DNA from: Sulfurovum sp.
GTDB lineage: Bacteria; Campylobacterota; Campylobacteria; Campylobacterales; Sulfurovaceae
NCBI RefSeq assembly: GCF_015493435.1
Contig: NZ_WGDD01000048.1
Span: forward strand, 1-64,000
Length of the DNA: 64,000 bases
Direction of reading: 5' to 3'
Part shown: one piece after another, positions 1 to 9,655 of the stretch
Layout of the letters: each line of letters begins with the position of its first letter
Position numbering within the stretch: position 1 is the first letter of the stretch
Translations under genes and position numbers: made by a program
Notes under the pieces: generated by a model
The model's database searches: none
Seen by the model: the letters and a program-made list of their open reading frames with translations, nothing else
What the model was told of the DNA's origin: nothing

Positions 1-478
1 CAATATCATCAACGAGTATCACATTGACATCCTTTTTCCCGCTATAGACAAAATCACGGGGATGCTCAAGCCTGTATTGAAGCGGCTTACCGGAATAGTT
101 CACGTGGTTCCCTGCCCGTAAAGATGCAGGCTGTACAATGGCATGTTTCATCTTCATCGCATGGGTAAGCTGTGCTACATGGGAATACCCGCTTTTTACA
201 TTTTCATCTACACCTACGATATAGACAGTGCCGTCGTCATGCTCGATGAACTCTTTCATAAAGGGACGAAAGAGCATTTTTCCAAGCTCCCTGTAAATGC
301 GCCATCCTTCCGGTTTATGTTTGCTTAGAAGCAGCGGTTCCAAAGTACTGTAACGGTAAAAAGAAATAATATCGAGTGTACCGACGGTACGGGTATGGAC
401 AGTAGGGGAGAAAAGCGTCTCACGGCATCTATCACAAAGGACGCGAAGACTCAGCCCGCCGCAGGAACAACAGCGCAT
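1..478 (-). CDS. comF: ComF family phosphoribosyltransferase-like protein (partial, 3' end outside window)
   Basis: The frame is open for 159 codons from an ATG at 478 to the window edge. The N-terminus has a zinc-ribbon pattern (CCSCGG near residues 4-9, then LCDRC near 14-18). The last visible residues, VNVILVDDI, match the start of the PRPP-binding loop of type I phosphoribosyltransferases. This order of domains is that of ComF/GntX proteins, which in competent bacteria help take up or process single-stranded DNA; here the role is inferred only. It starts 10 bases after the stop of the DUF2905 gene and is probably co-transcribed with it. Confidence 0.85.
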   Translation of the reverse strand, partial: MRCCSCGGLSLRVLCDRCRETLFSPTVHTRTVGTLDIISFYRYSTLEPLLLSKHKPEGWRIYRELGKMLFRPFMKEFIEHDDGTVYIVGVDENVKSGYSHVAQLTHAMKMKHAIVQPASLRAGNHVNYSGKPLQYRLEHPRDFVYSGKKDVNVILVDDI

Positions 479-488
479 ATCGGCAACT

Positions 489-692
489 TTAAAACCGACC
501 TATGATCCAAAAGACCACAGAAAGAAATACTGAAACAAGCAGCATGGAGGTAATGGGAATGAATACAAAACTGTTTTCACCTTTGTAGTTTATGTCTCCG
601 GGGAGATGTCCGAACCATCCAAGCAGACCGAATTTATATGCCACACCGGCACATATCAGCCCAAGACCGATCATGATCAGTGTATTTCCCAT
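489..692 (-). CDS. DUF2905 family small membrane protein
   Basis: A 67-residue protein with two hydrophobic segments (about residues 3-24 and 42-65) separated by a short polar stretch containing LGWFGHLPGDI and Y-KGE. This loop between two helices is the hallmark of DUF2905, a widespread family of unknown function. An AGGAAGGAG-like ribosome site precedes the ATG. It lies directly upstream of comF with a 10-base gap and downstream of the CopD-like gene. A GGTTCCCTTTA element at 751-761 may be part of its promoter. Confidence 0.85.
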   Translation of the reverse strand: MGNTLIMIGLGLICAGVAYKFGLLGWFGHLPGDINYKGENSFVFIPITSMLLVSVFLSVVFWIIGRF

Positions 693-762
693 GGGCCGCT
701 CCTTCCTCTGGATCTATCTGTCCGGGCACCTGCGCCGCAGTAAAAAAACATAAAGGGAACCC

Positions 763-1209
763 CTAAAGAATATCTCTGATGATCATGGCATAATGCAGAA
801 TGAACAGGTTCAAAATAAAGATAAGCATGGACGAGCTTCTTGAGATAAAATGCTGCAGAGGTGTCCGCTCTTTGTTATTTGTTCTGAGTGCGATAACAAA
901 ATGTATGACCGTTACGATCAGAAGTACCAGTACGAACCACAGTTTGGTACGCAGCGCATCCACTACAGGAGAGTGATAGTCGGTAAAAAGCAATTCTATC
1001 AAACCGAAATCAGTGATCATGTAAACACCTGTTGCAAGCAGGAACAGCAGTGCAACAACTTCAAAATAGCCGAAGATCGGCCCAATATGCGGATAAACCG
1101 CTTTTTGTGCCTCTTTGTCCCGCATACTCACACCGAGTGCGAACATGAAAATGGAACCGCCTATCCAGGCGATCGCTGCGATCAGGTGAATATGTATCGC
1201 CCAACCCAC
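763..1209 (-). CDS. CopD/HemJ-like four-helix integral membrane protein
   Basis: 148 residues with four predicted membrane helices (roughly 5-27, 45-68, 86-108, 125-145). The first helix carries HIHLIAAIAWIGG and later helices carry H residues (VIHFVIAL, FILHYAMI), a pattern seen in CopD-domain and HemJ-like proteins that may bind haem or metal. The GTG start follows the lepA stop with no spacer (TAA then GTG), so translation is probably coupled to lepA. The exact function is not known; the resemblance is to the fold and histidine placement rather than to a defined enzyme. Confidence 0.75.
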   Translation of the reverse strand: MGWAIHIHLIAAIAWIGGSIFMFALGVSMRDKEAQKAVYPHIGPIFGYFEVVALLFLLATGVYMITDFGLIELLFTDYHSPVVDALRTKLWFVLVLLIVTVIHFVIALRTNNKERTPLQHFISRSSSMLIFILNLFILHYAMIIRDIL

Positions 1210-3021
1210 TTAACTATCCAACTTTAATACAGCCATAAAAGCCTCCTGGGGAACTTCCACCTTGCCGATGGATTTCATTCTTTTTTTACCTGCTTTCTGT
1301 TTTTCAAGCAGTTTCCTCTTACGGGTGATGTCTCCCCCGTAACATTTCGCCGTCACATTCTTTCCCATGGACTTGACATTGGAGCGGGCAATGACATTAT
1401 TGCCAATGCTCGCCTGGATCGCAACTTCAAAAAGCTGTCTGGGAATAAGCTCTTTGAGCTGTGCCACAAAAGCAAGCCCCCTTGTACGCGCTTTTTCTTC
1501 CGGTACGATGATCGAAAGCGAATCTACCACTTCTCCGGCTACCCTGATATCGAGTTTCACCAGTTTTCCAGGCCTGAACCCGATAGGTTCATAGTCAAAA
1601 CTCGCATACCCTTTGGTAATGGATTTGAGTTTGTCATAAAAATCCATGACGATCTCATTCATGGGAATATCATATTCCATAAGCACGCGCGTTTCATTCA
1701 GATAATCCATCTTGATCTGCACACCCCGCCGGTCATTGAGCAGTTTAATCAGGTTGCCTACATACTCCTGCGGTGTCAGAATGGTCGCTTTGACATACGG
1801 TTCGTAAATCGTATCGATCTTCTGCGGTTCAGGCAATTCGCTGGGGTTCTGTATCTCCACTTCCTCACCGTTGGTCTGTTTGACCCGGTAAACAACTGTC
1901 GGTGCTGTAGCGATGAGTTCAAGATTGAACTCTCTTTCCAGACGCTCTTTGACCACTTCCATATGCAGCATACCAAGAAAACCGGTTCTGAATCCGGAGC
2001 CCAGTGCCATGGAACTTTCCGGTTCAAAACTCAAAGAAGAATCGTTGAGCCTGAGGCGGTTGAGTGCATCACGCAAGTCTTCGAACTTATCTGTCTCTAT
2101 AGGGTAGATACCGGCAAATACAAAAGGTTTTGCCGGTTCGAAGCCGCCGATGGCTTCCGCCGTCGGATGCTTCGCATCTGTAATGGTATCGCCTACCTGG
2201 AGGGAGTCTACCGTCTTGAGACCCATGACAACGATCCCGATCTCTCCGGTACGGATCTCATCTGTCTTGACCGGAGCAATAGGGTTGGGATACATCAGGT
2301 TGAGTACCTGATGCTGGTCCTTGGTTCCCATCACCTTTACCATCTGTCCTTTGCTGATGCTTCCGTCAAAAACACGGACCAGTGCCAGCGCCCCGAGATA
2401 GTTGTCGAACCAGCTGTCATAGATAAGTGCTTTAAGCGGTGCTTCCGCATCACCTTTGGGAGCGGGGACACGCTCCACAATCGAATCAATAAGTTCTTTG
2501 ACCCCGGCCCCTGTTTTGGCAGAGACAAGGTTGTGTTCCGTCGCATCGATACCGATGGCTTCTTCAAGCTCTGTCAATACCCTGTCCGGATCAGCTGCAG
2601 GCAAATCTATTTTGTTGACCACAGGCAGCAGTTCAAGATCGTTTTCTATGGCAATATAGACATTGGCAATCGTCTGTGCCTCTACCCCCTGCGCCGCATC
2701 AACAATGAGCAGTGCACCGTCCGATGAAGCCAGGGAACGGCTGACTTCGTAAGAGAAATCCACATGGCCCGGAGTGTCTATGAGGTTGAGGATATAGTGC
2801 TCCCCGTTCTTGACATAATCAAGACGGACCGACTGTGCCTTGATCGTGATACCGCGCTCTTTTTCAATATCCATCGTATCCATCACCTGTGAAGACATTT
2901 GACGGTCACTGACTGCACCGCATTCCTGAATAATACGGTCGGCCAGAGTGGACTTGCCGTGGTCAATATGTGCAATGATGGAGAAGTTTCGGATATTTTC
3001 CTGTGGTACTTTTTTTGTCAC
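1210..3021 (-). CDS. lepA: Elongation factor 4 (LepA), ribosome-associated GTPase
   Basis: 603 residues, the normal length for LepA. The GTPase domain has [10 protein letters not shown] (near residues 17-26), DTPGH and NKIDLP. EF-G-like domains II, III and V follow, and the LepA-specific C-terminus has [15 protein letters not shown]. LepA binds the ribosome, can back-translocate tRNAs and helps assembly of the small subunit. A repeat element at 3053-3121 separates it from prs upstream. Confidence 0.98.
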   Translation of the reverse strand: MTKKVPQENIRNFSIIAHIDHGKSTLADRIIQECGAVSDRQMSSQVMDTMDIEKERGITIKAQSVRLDYVKNGEHYILNLIDTPGHVDFSYEVSRSLASSDGALLIVDAAQGVEAQTIANVYIAIENDLELLPVVNKIDLPAADPDRVLTELEEAIGIDATEHNLVSAKTGAGVKELIDSIVERVPAPKGDAEAPLKALIYDSWFDNYLGALALVRVFDGSISKGQMVKVMGTKDQHQVLNLMYPNPIAPVKTDEIRTGEIGIVVMGLKTVDSLQVGDTITDAKHPTAEAIGGFEPAKPFVFAGIYPIETDKFEDLRDALNRLRLNDSSLSFEPESSMALGSGFRTGFLGMLHMEVVKERLEREFNLELIATAPTVVYRVKQTNGEEVEIQNPSELPEPQKIDTIYEPYVKATILTPQEYVGNLIKLLNDRRGVQIKMDYLNETRVLMEYDIPMNEIVMDFYDKLKSITKGYASFDYEPIGFRPGKLVKLDIRVAGEVVDSLSIIVPEEKARTRGLAFVAQLKELIPRQLFEVAIQASIGNNVIARSNVKSMGKNVTAKCYGGDITRKRKLLEKQKAGKKRMKSIGKVEVPQEAFMAVLKLDS

Positions 3022-3052
3022 TTTGTTCCTTGTCTCAACTTGTTGGGATTAC

Positions 3053-3121
3053 GTAGGGTGCTGTCTTCTGACAGCACGCTGCTTGATGTTGTGGTACTGT
3101 TGCAGGGAGACAGCACCCTAC
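3053..3121. repeat. REP-like palindromic element, copy A
   Basis: A perfect 13-base inverted repeat (GTAGGGTGCTGTC at 3053-3065 and GACAGCACCCTAC at 3109-3121) encloses 43 bases. The left arm also forms its own hairpin with GACAGCAC just downstream. Related copies lie at 7920-7989 and 32595-32676. All three sit in the spacer between two genes on the same strand. It resembles REP/BIME-type elements; no RAYT transposase is visible in the window. Confidence 0.8.
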
Positions 3122-3126
3122 AGCGT

Positions 3127-4062
3127 CTAATTGGTTTCGAAAAGAGAATTCACACTTTCATTGTTATGTACCCTTCGGATTACTTCACCGAGCATGGAAG
3201 CCGTGGAAAGCATCTTTATCTTCTTGCACGTTCTGGTCATCGGAATGGTATTGGCAACAACCAGCTCGTCAAGCTCACCCTCTTCAATACGATCATAGGC
3301 AGGACCGGAAAGTACCGGGTGTGTACAGCAGGCCATAACGGATGCCGCTCCAAGCTCTTTCAGTGCTTTGGCCCCTTTGACCATGGTACCGGCTGTATCT
3401 ACCATGTCATCTATCAGTATTACATCTTTCCCCTTGACATCGCCGATCACGTTCATCACTTCGGAGACATTGGCTTTTTCACGGCGTTTGTCGACAATGA
3501 CCATATCGAGCCCGAGTTTGCTGGCAAAATACCTGGCCCTTGCCACACCGCCGATATCAGGAGAAGCGATCACAGGATTTGGGAAATTCTTCGCTTTGAT
3601 ATAATCCATAAAGAGAATCGCACCATACAGGTTATCGACAGGAATATCAAAGAAACCCTGTATCTGCGAAGCATGCAGATCGACAGTCACCATACGTGTT
3701 ATACCCGCTGTTTCCATGAGGTTTGCGACCAGTTTGGCTGTAATAGGTACCCTCGGCGCCGCTTTTCTGTCCTGCCGTGCATAACCATAATACGGTACGA
3801 CCGCAGTAATGGACTTGGCGGAAGAACGTTTCAGTGCATCGGTCATGATAAGCAGTTCCATCAAGTTGGCATTGGCCGGCGCAGAAGTCGGCTGGACAAT
3901 AAATACATCTTTACCGCGTACACTCTCAGAGATCTGAACATTGATCTCACCGTCGGAAAAACGGTTTATACTGGCTTTGGAAAGAGGCATTTCAAGGTAG
4001 GTAGCTATCTCTTCCGAGAGTTCAGGGTTAGAAGTTCCGGAAAATATCATATATCCGCTCAT
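3127..4062 (-). CDS. prs: Ribose-phosphate pyrophosphokinase (PRPP synthetase)
   Basis: 311 residues, matching class I PRPP synthetases. It makes PRPP from ribose 5-phosphate and ATP for purine, pyrimidine, histidine, tryptophan and NAD synthesis. Visible motifs are YYGYARQDRK (ATP site), DLHASQIQGFF (metal site) and DDMVDTAGT (the PRPP loop). A promoter with a TAAAAT -10 box lies at 4097-4126, and an AAGGT ribosome site precedes the ATG. It is followed by a REP-like element and then lepA. Confidence 0.98.
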   Translation of the reverse strand: MSGYMIFSGTSNPELSEEIATYLEMPLSKASINRFSDGEINVQISESVRGKDVFIVQPTSAPANANLMELLIMTDALKRSSAKSITAVVPYYGYARQDRKAAPRVPITAKLVANLMETAGITRMVTVDLHASQIQGFFDIPVDNLYGAILFMDYIKAKNFPNPVIASPDIGGVARARYFASKLGLDMVIVDKRREKANVSEVMNVIGDVKGKDVILIDDMVDTAGTMVKGAKALKELGAASVMACCTHPVLSGPAYDRIEEGELDELVVANTIPMTRTCKKIKMLSTASMLGEVIRRVHNNESVNSLFETN

Positions 4063-4096
4063 TATAATGTACCTTCATATAAAATTTGGTAGACGT

Positions 4097-4126
4097 ATTT
4101 TACACCAAATAGCCTAAAGGGAACCT
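4097..4126 (-). promoter_or_regulatory. Predicted prs promoter with AGGTTCCCTTTA upstream element
   Basis: On the minus strand, AGGTTCCCTTTA ends at 4115, is followed by 12 bases containing CTATTTGG, and then by a TAAAAT -10 box (4102 to 4097). The aroQ promoter at 9656-9685 has the same element, the same CTATTTGG and the same 12-base spacing. Confidence 0.6.
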
Positions 4127-4262
4127 CTACCAACCGCTGAATCTGCCCCAAGAAGATCTGATGCCAGGATTAAATCTCCGCACAAAGGGAATATAAAGCG
4201 CTTTGATACTACACTATTACCGCATTAATTAAATAAAATAAAACAGATAAGTACAGATTGAG

Positions 4263-4772
4263 ATGATAAGACAGTTTTTTAGAAAAGCAGCAACACACAA
4301 AGACAAATTCGACCATATTTTGGATAAATACAAAATACCGAGAGAATATTTCAATATTAACAGAAAAATGATCACCAAAGGTATACTCGTCGGCCTCTTC
4401 TGGGGTTTCATTCCCATGCCGATGCAAATGGCAGGGGTCATGATAACCACTCCCCTGCTGCGTTTCAATGTTCCCATTGGACTGGCCACTGTCTGGCTGA
4501 GCAATCCTTTTACCTATCCGCCGCTGTGGTATCTTGAATATGTGACAGGAAATTTCATTCTGGGCTATGAAGGCGTACATGATGTTCACCTTACCATGCA
4601 ATGGTTTGAGGATAACTGGGATCATATCGTTGTGCCGCTCTATGTCGGTACCGCGTTCTACTCTACCATTGTCGCCTACCTCATTTACCTGCTGCTGAAC
4701 TGGATGTGGAAACGTTCAGCAATGAAAGAGTGGCATGAAAGAAAGTGCAAACGGGACAAACAGGGGGATTAG
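4263..4772 (+). CDS. DUF2062 domain-containing membrane protein
   Basis: 169 residues. A polar N-terminus of about 35 residues is followed by helices around GILVGLFWGFIPMPMQMAG, a conserved SNPFTYPPLWY stretch and a C-terminal helix near 135-155 ending in a basic tail. The P-M-P-x-Q and NP-T-PP-Y motifs identify DUF2062, a two- to three-helix family of unknown function sometimes linked to envelope biogenesis. It is transcribed alone, divergently from prs and convergently with mnmA. Confidence 0.88.
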   Translation: MIRQFFRKAATHKDKFDHILDKYKIPREYFNINRKMITKGILVGLFWGFIPMPMQMAGVMITTPLLRFNVPIGLATVWLSNPFTYPPLWYLEYVTGNFILGYEGVHDVHLTMQWFEDNWDHIVVPLYVGTAFYSTIVAYLIYLLLNWMWKRSAMKEWHERKCKRDKQGD

Positions 4773-4833
4773 GAGCAACTCTCCCCTCTGCTATTGACGC
4801 GGATGGGCAGTAACTTTCCTGCTGCTTCCGGGT

Positions 4834-5856
4834 TTAGCAGATCACTCCGCCGCCCAACAGTCTTTTACCGTCATAAAATGCGGCGACCTGCCCTTTGGCA
4901 AGTCCGAAGACCGGTTCCTTCAGGCGGACTGTGGCCTTCTCTCCTTCTATCTTGACATGACAGGGTACAGCGCTTGTACGGTAGCGTACTTTTACTTCGC
5001 AATCGAACTCTGTCAAAGCTTCAAAAAGATTGATCTCTTTCACTTCAAAAGCATTCTCTTCGAGTTTTTCACGTGTACCGACTACGATCTGATTGTCTTC
5101 GGGTTTGATCTCTACGACAAAATGCGGATCATGTGCACCGTTGACGAAGAAGCCTCTGCGCTTGCCGATAGTATAGTGCATATAGCCTTTGTGGGTTCCG
5201 ACCACATTACCCTCGGTATCGACCGTCTCTCCGGGTACATCAATATTCATATGTTTTGCCAGCACCTCATCATAGGTATTTTCCACGAAACAGATCTCTG
5301 AACTCTCTTTTTGTGTCGAAAATTCTTTGAGCGGTTCAATCTCGGCGGCATAGGCTTTGACATCCTCTTTCACCCAGGTACCAAGAGGAAAAATGAGCCT
5401 CGGAAGAACTTCTTTTTTCACTTCTGAAAGAAAATAGCTCTGATCTTTGTTGGTGTCGTCTGCCGCGTAAATAAAGCTGCCGTCACACTGGATATAGTGT
5501 CCCGTAGCGATAAAATCGGCACCGATACTGTCTGCAAAATCAATCATCTTTCCGAACTTTATGGTACGGTTGCACATGACACAGGGATTGGGCGTAAGTC
5601 CCTGTTTGTAACTTTCTACAAAATATTCATATACATTCGCATTGAAGGCTTCGCTCAAGTCGTAGAAATGGACCTTTACCCCCAGGTAGTCGGCGACTTT
5701 CTGTACTTTTTTCCAGTTCTCTTCATGGTATCCGGGTTTGTCGTGCAGCTTCATATAGACACCTTCGACCTCATACCCTTCTTTTTGGAGCAGGACCGAT
5801 GTTACGGTAGAATCAACCCCGCCGCTCATTCCTACAAGCACTTTTCCTTTTTTCAT
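4834..5856 (-). CDS. mnmA: tRNA-specific 2-thiouridylase MnmA
   Basis: 340 residues. MnmA adenylates U34 of tRNA-Lys, -Glu and -Gln and transfers sulfur to C2. The PP-loop GMSGGVDST is at residues 8-16. The two catalytic cysteines are visible in NPCVMCNRT and EICFVE. Its ATG overlaps the stop of the upstream 160-residue gene by 4 bases (ATGA), so it is the last gene of the aroQ-pepP-folK-flhF unit. Confidence 0.98.
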   Translation of the reverse strand: MKKGKVLVGMSGGVDSTVTSVLLQKEGYEVEGVYMKLHDKPGYHEENWKKVQKVADYLGVKVHFYDLSEAFNANVYEYFVESYKQGLTPNPCVMCNRTIKFGKMIDFADSIGADFIATGHYIQCDGSFIYAADDTNKDQSYFLSEVKKEVLPRLIFPLGTWVKEDVKAYAAEIEPLKEFSTQKESSEICFVENTYDEVLAKHMNIDVPGETVDTEGNVVGTHKGYMHYTIGKRRGFFVNGAHDPHFVVEIKPEDNQIVVGTREKLEENAFEVKEINLFEALTEFDCEVKVRYRTSAVPCHVKIEGEKATVRLKEPVFGLAKGQVAAFYDGKRLLGGGVIC

Positions 5857-6335
5857 TGTTTTTCCACCTCTTTTATCTGTACAGCGATTTCATCATCCAC
5901 CATGACAAGTGCGGCAGATGCGATCTTTTTTTCCTCTGCGTAGAGCAGGATATTATCCATATCGATCTGTGCCGTCTCTATCTTGTGTCCTGCCTCAAGT
6001 ACCCTGCTTTGCAGTATTCCCAGGGAAATCTTTATGTTTTTATATTTTTTACTATCAAATTCTTCTGCCGTATCTCTGCAGGCTTCCATGACCCTAATGG
6101 TCATCCCTTCATCACAGGAAGACAGTACGGCTTTGGCAGAGCCATGCTCTTTTGAAACAAGCAGCATATCCATACGGCTCATCCCCAGAAGCAGAAGGTC
6201 CCCTTTTCTCAGTTTCCTAAGTGCGGCTTTTTTGACAGAAACAGAAGGCAGACACAATTCATATTCCGGATAACACTGATGTTTCTGCATCAGTTTTTCC
6301 AGCCGGAGTGCCTGGTTTTCAGCCATCATGCACAT
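5853..6335 (-). CDS. Hypothetical protein between flhF and mnmA
   Basis: 160 residues, soluble, with no signal peptide. I do not recognise it with certainty. A central stretch, [11 protein letters not shown] followed by LLVSKEHG, faintly recalls the short beta-rich SpoA-type domains of FliM/FliN proteins, but similarity is weak. It overlaps flhF by 17 bases and mnmA by 4, so it is certainly translated within this operon. In motile relatives this place after flhF is taken by flhG, a MinD-like ATPase; this protein has no P-loop and is not FlhG. Confidence 0.8.
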   Translation of the reverse strand: MCMMAENQALRLEKLMQKHQCYPEYELCLPSVSVKKAALRKLRKGDLLLLGMSRMDMLLVSKEHGSAKAVLSSCDEGMTIRVMEACRDTAEEFDSKKYKNIKISLGILQSRVLEAGHKIETAQIDMDNILLYAEEKKIASAALVMVDDEIAVQIKEVEKQ

Positions 6336-7407
6336 CTCCTATAAACTGTTCAAGCAAATATTCTTTACTGGCCGCAAGAAGATCGTCAGGTACCTCCTGG
6401 CCTGTCGAAAAATAACTCATCGGCAGCTCATACAGCAGCATAAAATTCATCAGTGTACCGAAGTGTTTCGTTTCGTCAAACTTGGAAATGATCACTGAAT
6501 CCAGGTTTAGAAAAGAAAAGTTCTCATAAATATCTTCCATATCTTCATACTTCACCGTTGCCGCAAGTACCAGTGCCACTTCGAGCTTTTTGGGTATCTT
6601 TGTATTGACAAATTCGATCGTTTTGACGAACTTCTGTGTATCGTACGGGGACATACCGGCGGTATCTACCAGAATGATATCATGGGAACCCAGTTCTTCT
6701 ATCTTTTTTCCGAAAGCATCCGCTGATGCAATGGAATAATGTTCTATCTGCATGATGTCTGCATAATGTGCCAACTGCTCGATGGCACCGACCTTGTAAC
6801 TGTCAAGGTTGATGAGAGCCACTTTATAGGGCCGTTCAAGCAGGTAGGCATAACGTGCCGCCAGTTTGGCAATCGTGGTCGTCTTCCCCACCCCCGTCGG
6901 CCCGACAAGCATCATGATCTTCGATGTGTCCAGCTCTTCTTCTTTGACCTTGAGTGTCTCATCGATCTCTTCAAGCAGGTAGGAGACAAGAAGCTGGGCA
7001 TCTTCCATGACCGGTGTACCGATGAGCGGAATAAGAATAGTATCGAGCCAGCGTTCGCTAATACCTTTTTTCATAAAAAGTTTTTTGACATCATCTGCCA
7101 CATCGCCGAATCTGCCTTTTTCCAGCAGTCCGTCCCGCATTGCTTCAAGCTGTGTTTTCAGTTCGCCTATTTCACCGAGAAGCGCCTCTTCTTCATTTTC
7201 CAATTCGCTTTTCGGTACCTGTGTACCGAAAGATCTTTCCATAAAAAGTTCTTTGGGTACGGCAATGACCACTTCCGAGCGCAGTTCGTCATCACTGTAC
7301 TTCACCTGTTTTGCAGAGACGATCCTGATATCGGTACCGTATTTTTCCACCGCCTGTTCATAGGCATTTTTGGGGTTGGAGGCTACAAATGTTTCATTGA
7401 TCATCAT
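6319..7407 (-). CDS. flhF: FlhF-type SRP-family GTPase
   Basis: 362 residues from the ATG at 7407. That start gives an ATGA overlap with the folK stop and has AAAGG upstream; an open frame extends 19 codons further but overlaps folK and lacks support. The NG domain has the P-loop GPTGVGKTTTIAKLA, the DTAG motif and SKFDETKHFG near the C-terminus. FlhF places the flagellum at the pole in motile bacteria. No flhG, fliA or other flagellar gene follows, unlike Campylobacter, so the gene is an orphan in this window. Confidence 0.92.
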   Translation of the reverse strand: MMINETFVASNPKNAYEQAVEKYGTDIRIVSAKQVKYSDDELRSEVVIAVPKELFMERSFGTQVPKSELENEEEALLGEIGELKTQLEAMRDGLLEKGRFGDVADDVKKLFMKKGISERWLDTILIPLIGTPVMEDAQLLVSYLLEEIDETLKVKEEELDTSKIMMLVGPTGVGKTTTIAKLAARYAYLLERPYKVALINLDSYKVGAIEQLAHYADIMQIEHYSIASADAFGKKIEELGSHDIILVDTAGMSPYDTQKFVKTIEFVNTKIPKKLEVALVLAATVKYEDMEDIYENFSFLNLDSVIISKFDETKHFGTLMNFMLLYELPMSYFSTGQEVPDDLLAASKEYLLEQFIGDVHDG

Positions 7408-7901
7408 CTTACCTTTGTTTTCATCATCGAGAGAGGGATCAGCACCGAAGCCCTCTGCATCCATGCAGGATGGGGAAGTGTCAGTTCTCTGCTCTGCATT
7501 GTTATATTTTCATAGAATATCAGGTCGATATCCAGGGTTCTCGGTCCATCCTTGAAAAGACGTTTTCTTCCGAATTTTTTTTCTACCCGAAGCACATAGC
7601 GCAACAGCTGCTTCGGCGTCAGGTCAGTTTCTACCCAGATCAGTGCATTTAGGAAATCAGCCTGTTCCAGAAAGCCGAACGGCGGATTTTTCAATAGAGG
7701 AGAAGTCTCAAGCACATGAACAAAACCGGATGCTTTGAAATACCAGTAAAGATGTTCAAAACGCCGAAGTACATCACCCATGTTCCCGCCGATCCCAAGC
7801 AGCGCTTTATAGCGCATACGTGAATTTCTGTTGGTATTATAGGGAAAATGCGGGGTAAAAAGCAATGTCAGGTCTTTGTTCAATTGTTTTCTTTTTACCA
7901 T
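7404..7901 (-). CDS. folK: 2-amino-4-hydroxy-6-hydroxymethyldihydropteridine pyrophosphokinase
   Basis: 165 residues. HPPK transfers pyrophosphate from ATP to the pterin in folate synthesis. After an N-terminal extension of about 30 residues the core begins at ALLGIGGNMGD; FGRKRLFKDGPRTLDIDLIF holds the conserved R and the D-x-D metal ligands, and LPHPAW follows. It overlaps flhF by 4 bases. A REP-like element lies between it and pepP. Confidence 0.95.
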   Translation of the reverse strand: MVKRKQLNKDLTLLFTPHFPYNTNRNSRMRYKALLGIGGNMGDVLRRFEHLYWYFKASGFVHVLETSPLLKNPPFGFLEQADFLNALIWVETDLTPKQLLRYVLRVEKKFGRKRLFKDGPRTLDIDLIFYENITMQSRELTLPHPAWMQRASVLIPLSMMKTKVR

Positions 7902-7919
7902 TCATTTTCCTCGTTTATC

Positions 7920-7989
7920 CTGGGGTGCTGCCTCCCGACAGCACCCATGATGTTGCAAAATGGTACCGTGGGAACACGACAGCCCCCTA
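7920..7989. repeat. REP-like palindromic element, copy B (degenerate)
   Basis: GGGGTGCTGCCTCCCGACAG starts the element; its left end pairs with GACAGCACCC just after it, and a second arm, CGACAGCCCCCTA, closes it. The layout and arm sequence match copies A (3053-3121) and C (32595-32676), with several substitutions. It fills the pepP-folK spacer. Confidence 0.7.
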
Positions 7990-7994
7990 TAGTA

Positions 7995-9014
7995 TCAAAG
8001 TACCCGTGCTTTTCCGTCCACCATGGCTACCATATCTTCGATGCGTATACCGAACTCTCCGGGAATGTAGATACCCGGTTCTATCGTATAAACCATACCA
8101 TCCTCTATAATCGTGTCTGAACGGCTGGAAATATAGGGCATTTCATGAATATCCAATCCTACACCGTGACCTGTCGAATGCACATAATATGCTCCAAAGC
8201 CTGCCTTGTCGATGAAATCGCGTGTCAGGGCGTCCACTTCTTTGGCTTTCATGCCGGAACGGGCCCTGGAAATAGCTCTGTCATGGGCTTTGAGCACAGT
8301 ATCATATGCTTTTTGGATCTTTTTTTTCCCAAAAGACTGCTTGGTACCAAAGAGAAAATCTTTCTCGGCATGCACCGTACGTGTTCTGTCCGAACAGTAG
8401 CGTTTGTATTTCAGCCCGGCATCCACCAGCAGCAGATCACCTTTTTTTAATTTTTTCTTTGTCGGTGTCGCGTGCGGTCTGGCAGCATTGGCATTAATGG
8501 CTACAATGGGGTCAAAACTGAGATCATACTTTCCAAAACCGCCCAGAACTGTTTTGGCTCTGTACGTCAAAGTAAACTCGTTTTCGCCAAAACCTTTCTC
8601 ATTGAACTCTTTTGCCAGTGCGTTAAAGGCTTTGGCACCAAGCCTGGCTGCTTTGGAAAGTATCTTCAGTTCTTCGTCACTCTTGATGATCCGTTTTTTA
8701 TGTGAAAGATCCGGCTCCGCTGCAAAAACGGTCTTCGTTCCGGACGTGATTTTTTCAAATCCTGCCACACTCCACTCTTTCGGATCAAAACGTACTTTCC
8801 CAACACGGGCTTTTTTCAGTATTTTAGCTGCTCTGCCGTACAGGTCTCCGTCTATAACAACTTTGGCCTTTCTGACATGTTCCCGTGCATCAACCGTATA
8901 GCGGCTGTCCGTAATAAAAAATGCTTCTTTCCCCAAATGCAGGTAGAGTGCATTGTCACAGCTGTATCCGCATTCATAGTAAACAGCATTTTCATTTTTG
9001 AGCATATAGTTCAT
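7995..9014 (-). CDS. pepP: Xaa-Pro aminopeptidase-type M24 metallopeptidase
   Basis: 339 residues: a creatinase-like N-terminal domain to about 120, then a pita-bread catalytic domain. The five metal ligands are visible in order: D in LLVDAG, D in CSDRTRT, H in HSTGHGVGLDIHE, E in TIEPG and E in GIRIEDM. It cleaves N-terminal residues before proline. It lies between aroQ and folK on the same strand. PepP and PepQ are hard to tell apart from sequence alone. Confidence 0.93.
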   Translation of the reverse strand: MNYMLKNENAVYYECGYSCDNALYLHLGKEAFFITDSRYTVDAREHVRKAKVVIDGDLYGRAAKILKKARVGKVRFDPKEWSVAGFEKITSGTKTVFAAEPDLSHKKRIIKSDEELKILSKAARLGAKAFNALAKEFNEKGFGENEFTLTYRAKTVLGGFGKYDLSFDPIVAINANAARPHATPTKKKLKKGDLLLVDAGLKYKRYCSDRTRTVHAEKDFLFGTKQSFGKKKIQKAYDTVLKAHDRAISRARSGMKAKEVDALTRDFIDKAGFGAYYVHSTGHGVGLDIHEMPYISSRSDTIIEDGMVYTIEPGIYIPGEFGIRIEDMVAMVDGKARVL

Positions 9015-9127
9015 GTAAAGCCTTTTTTAAAAATCGGAAGGTGACTGCGGGGTGCGGTATTTCGCACCGTTCAACCCTGTACAGGTCGAGAGAGTGTCTT
9101 CTGCAGGAAACACAGAAGTTGAGGGTT

Positions 9128-9622
9128 TTACTGCTGCTGTTGCTGTGCCGCTGCCTGTGTTTTAGCCTGGTGTTCTCTCATCGCAGCCACTTCGGAAAGT
9201 ATCTGCGTCATACCGACCATCGCAAGATGGTAACCGAACGGCCCCATACCTATGATTTGACCTGCACATACCGGAGCGAGCAGGGATTTATGTCTGAACT
9301 CTTCTCTCTGATGAATGTTTGAAAGGTGTACTTCCAGTGTCGGAAGCTGTACCGCAGCGATCGCATCACGGATGGCGATGGAGGTATGCGTATAAGCTGC
9401 CGCATTGATGATGATCCCGTCCGCATCTCCGATACATTCCTGAATACGGTCTACGATCTCACCCTCAAGATTGCTCTGAAAAAACTCAATATCAACTTTG
9501 TTCTGCTCTGCAAATCCCTTCATTTGCTTGTGGATATCTTCGAGTTTCATCGGACCATAGATATTCTGTTCTCTGATTCCGAGCATATTGAGGTTTGGAC
9601 CCTGGATTACAACTATTTTCAT
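9128..9622 (-). CDS. aroQ: Type II 3-dehydroquinate dehydratase
   Basis: 164 residues, about 15 longer than usual. It dehydrates 3-dehydroquinate in the shikimate pathway as a dodecamer. Motifs are [11 protein letters not shown] (catalytic loop), [15 protein letters not shown] and [14 protein letters not shown]. The extra length is a C-terminal tail, [14 protein letters not shown], coded by a run of CAG/CAA-type triplets that could vary in length by slippage. The 113-base spacer to pepP contains a small GGTGCG...CGCACC hairpin and no gene. Confidence 0.96.
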   Translation of the reverse strand: MKIVVIQGPNLNMLGIREQNIYGPMKLEDIHKQMKGFAEQNKVDIEFFQSNLEGEIVDRIQECIGDADGIIINAAAYTHTSIAIRDAIAAVQLPTLEVHLSNIHQREEFRHKSLLAPVCAGQIIGMGPFGYHLAMVGMTQILSEVAAMREHQAKTQAAAQQQQQ

Positions 9623-9655
9623 TTAACTACCTTCTTAATATATATTTTGGGTATT

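Noticed and set aside
1963-4092. Long plus-strand open frames opposite lepA and prs (254 and 397 codons)
   Set aside because: They lie fully opposite well-supported genes, have no family resemblance and arise from codon-use bias of the real strand.
7407-7464. Upstream start of FlhF adding 19 residues
   Set aside because: The extension lies inside folK and lacks a ribosome site; the ATGA overlap at 7407 has AAAGG before it.
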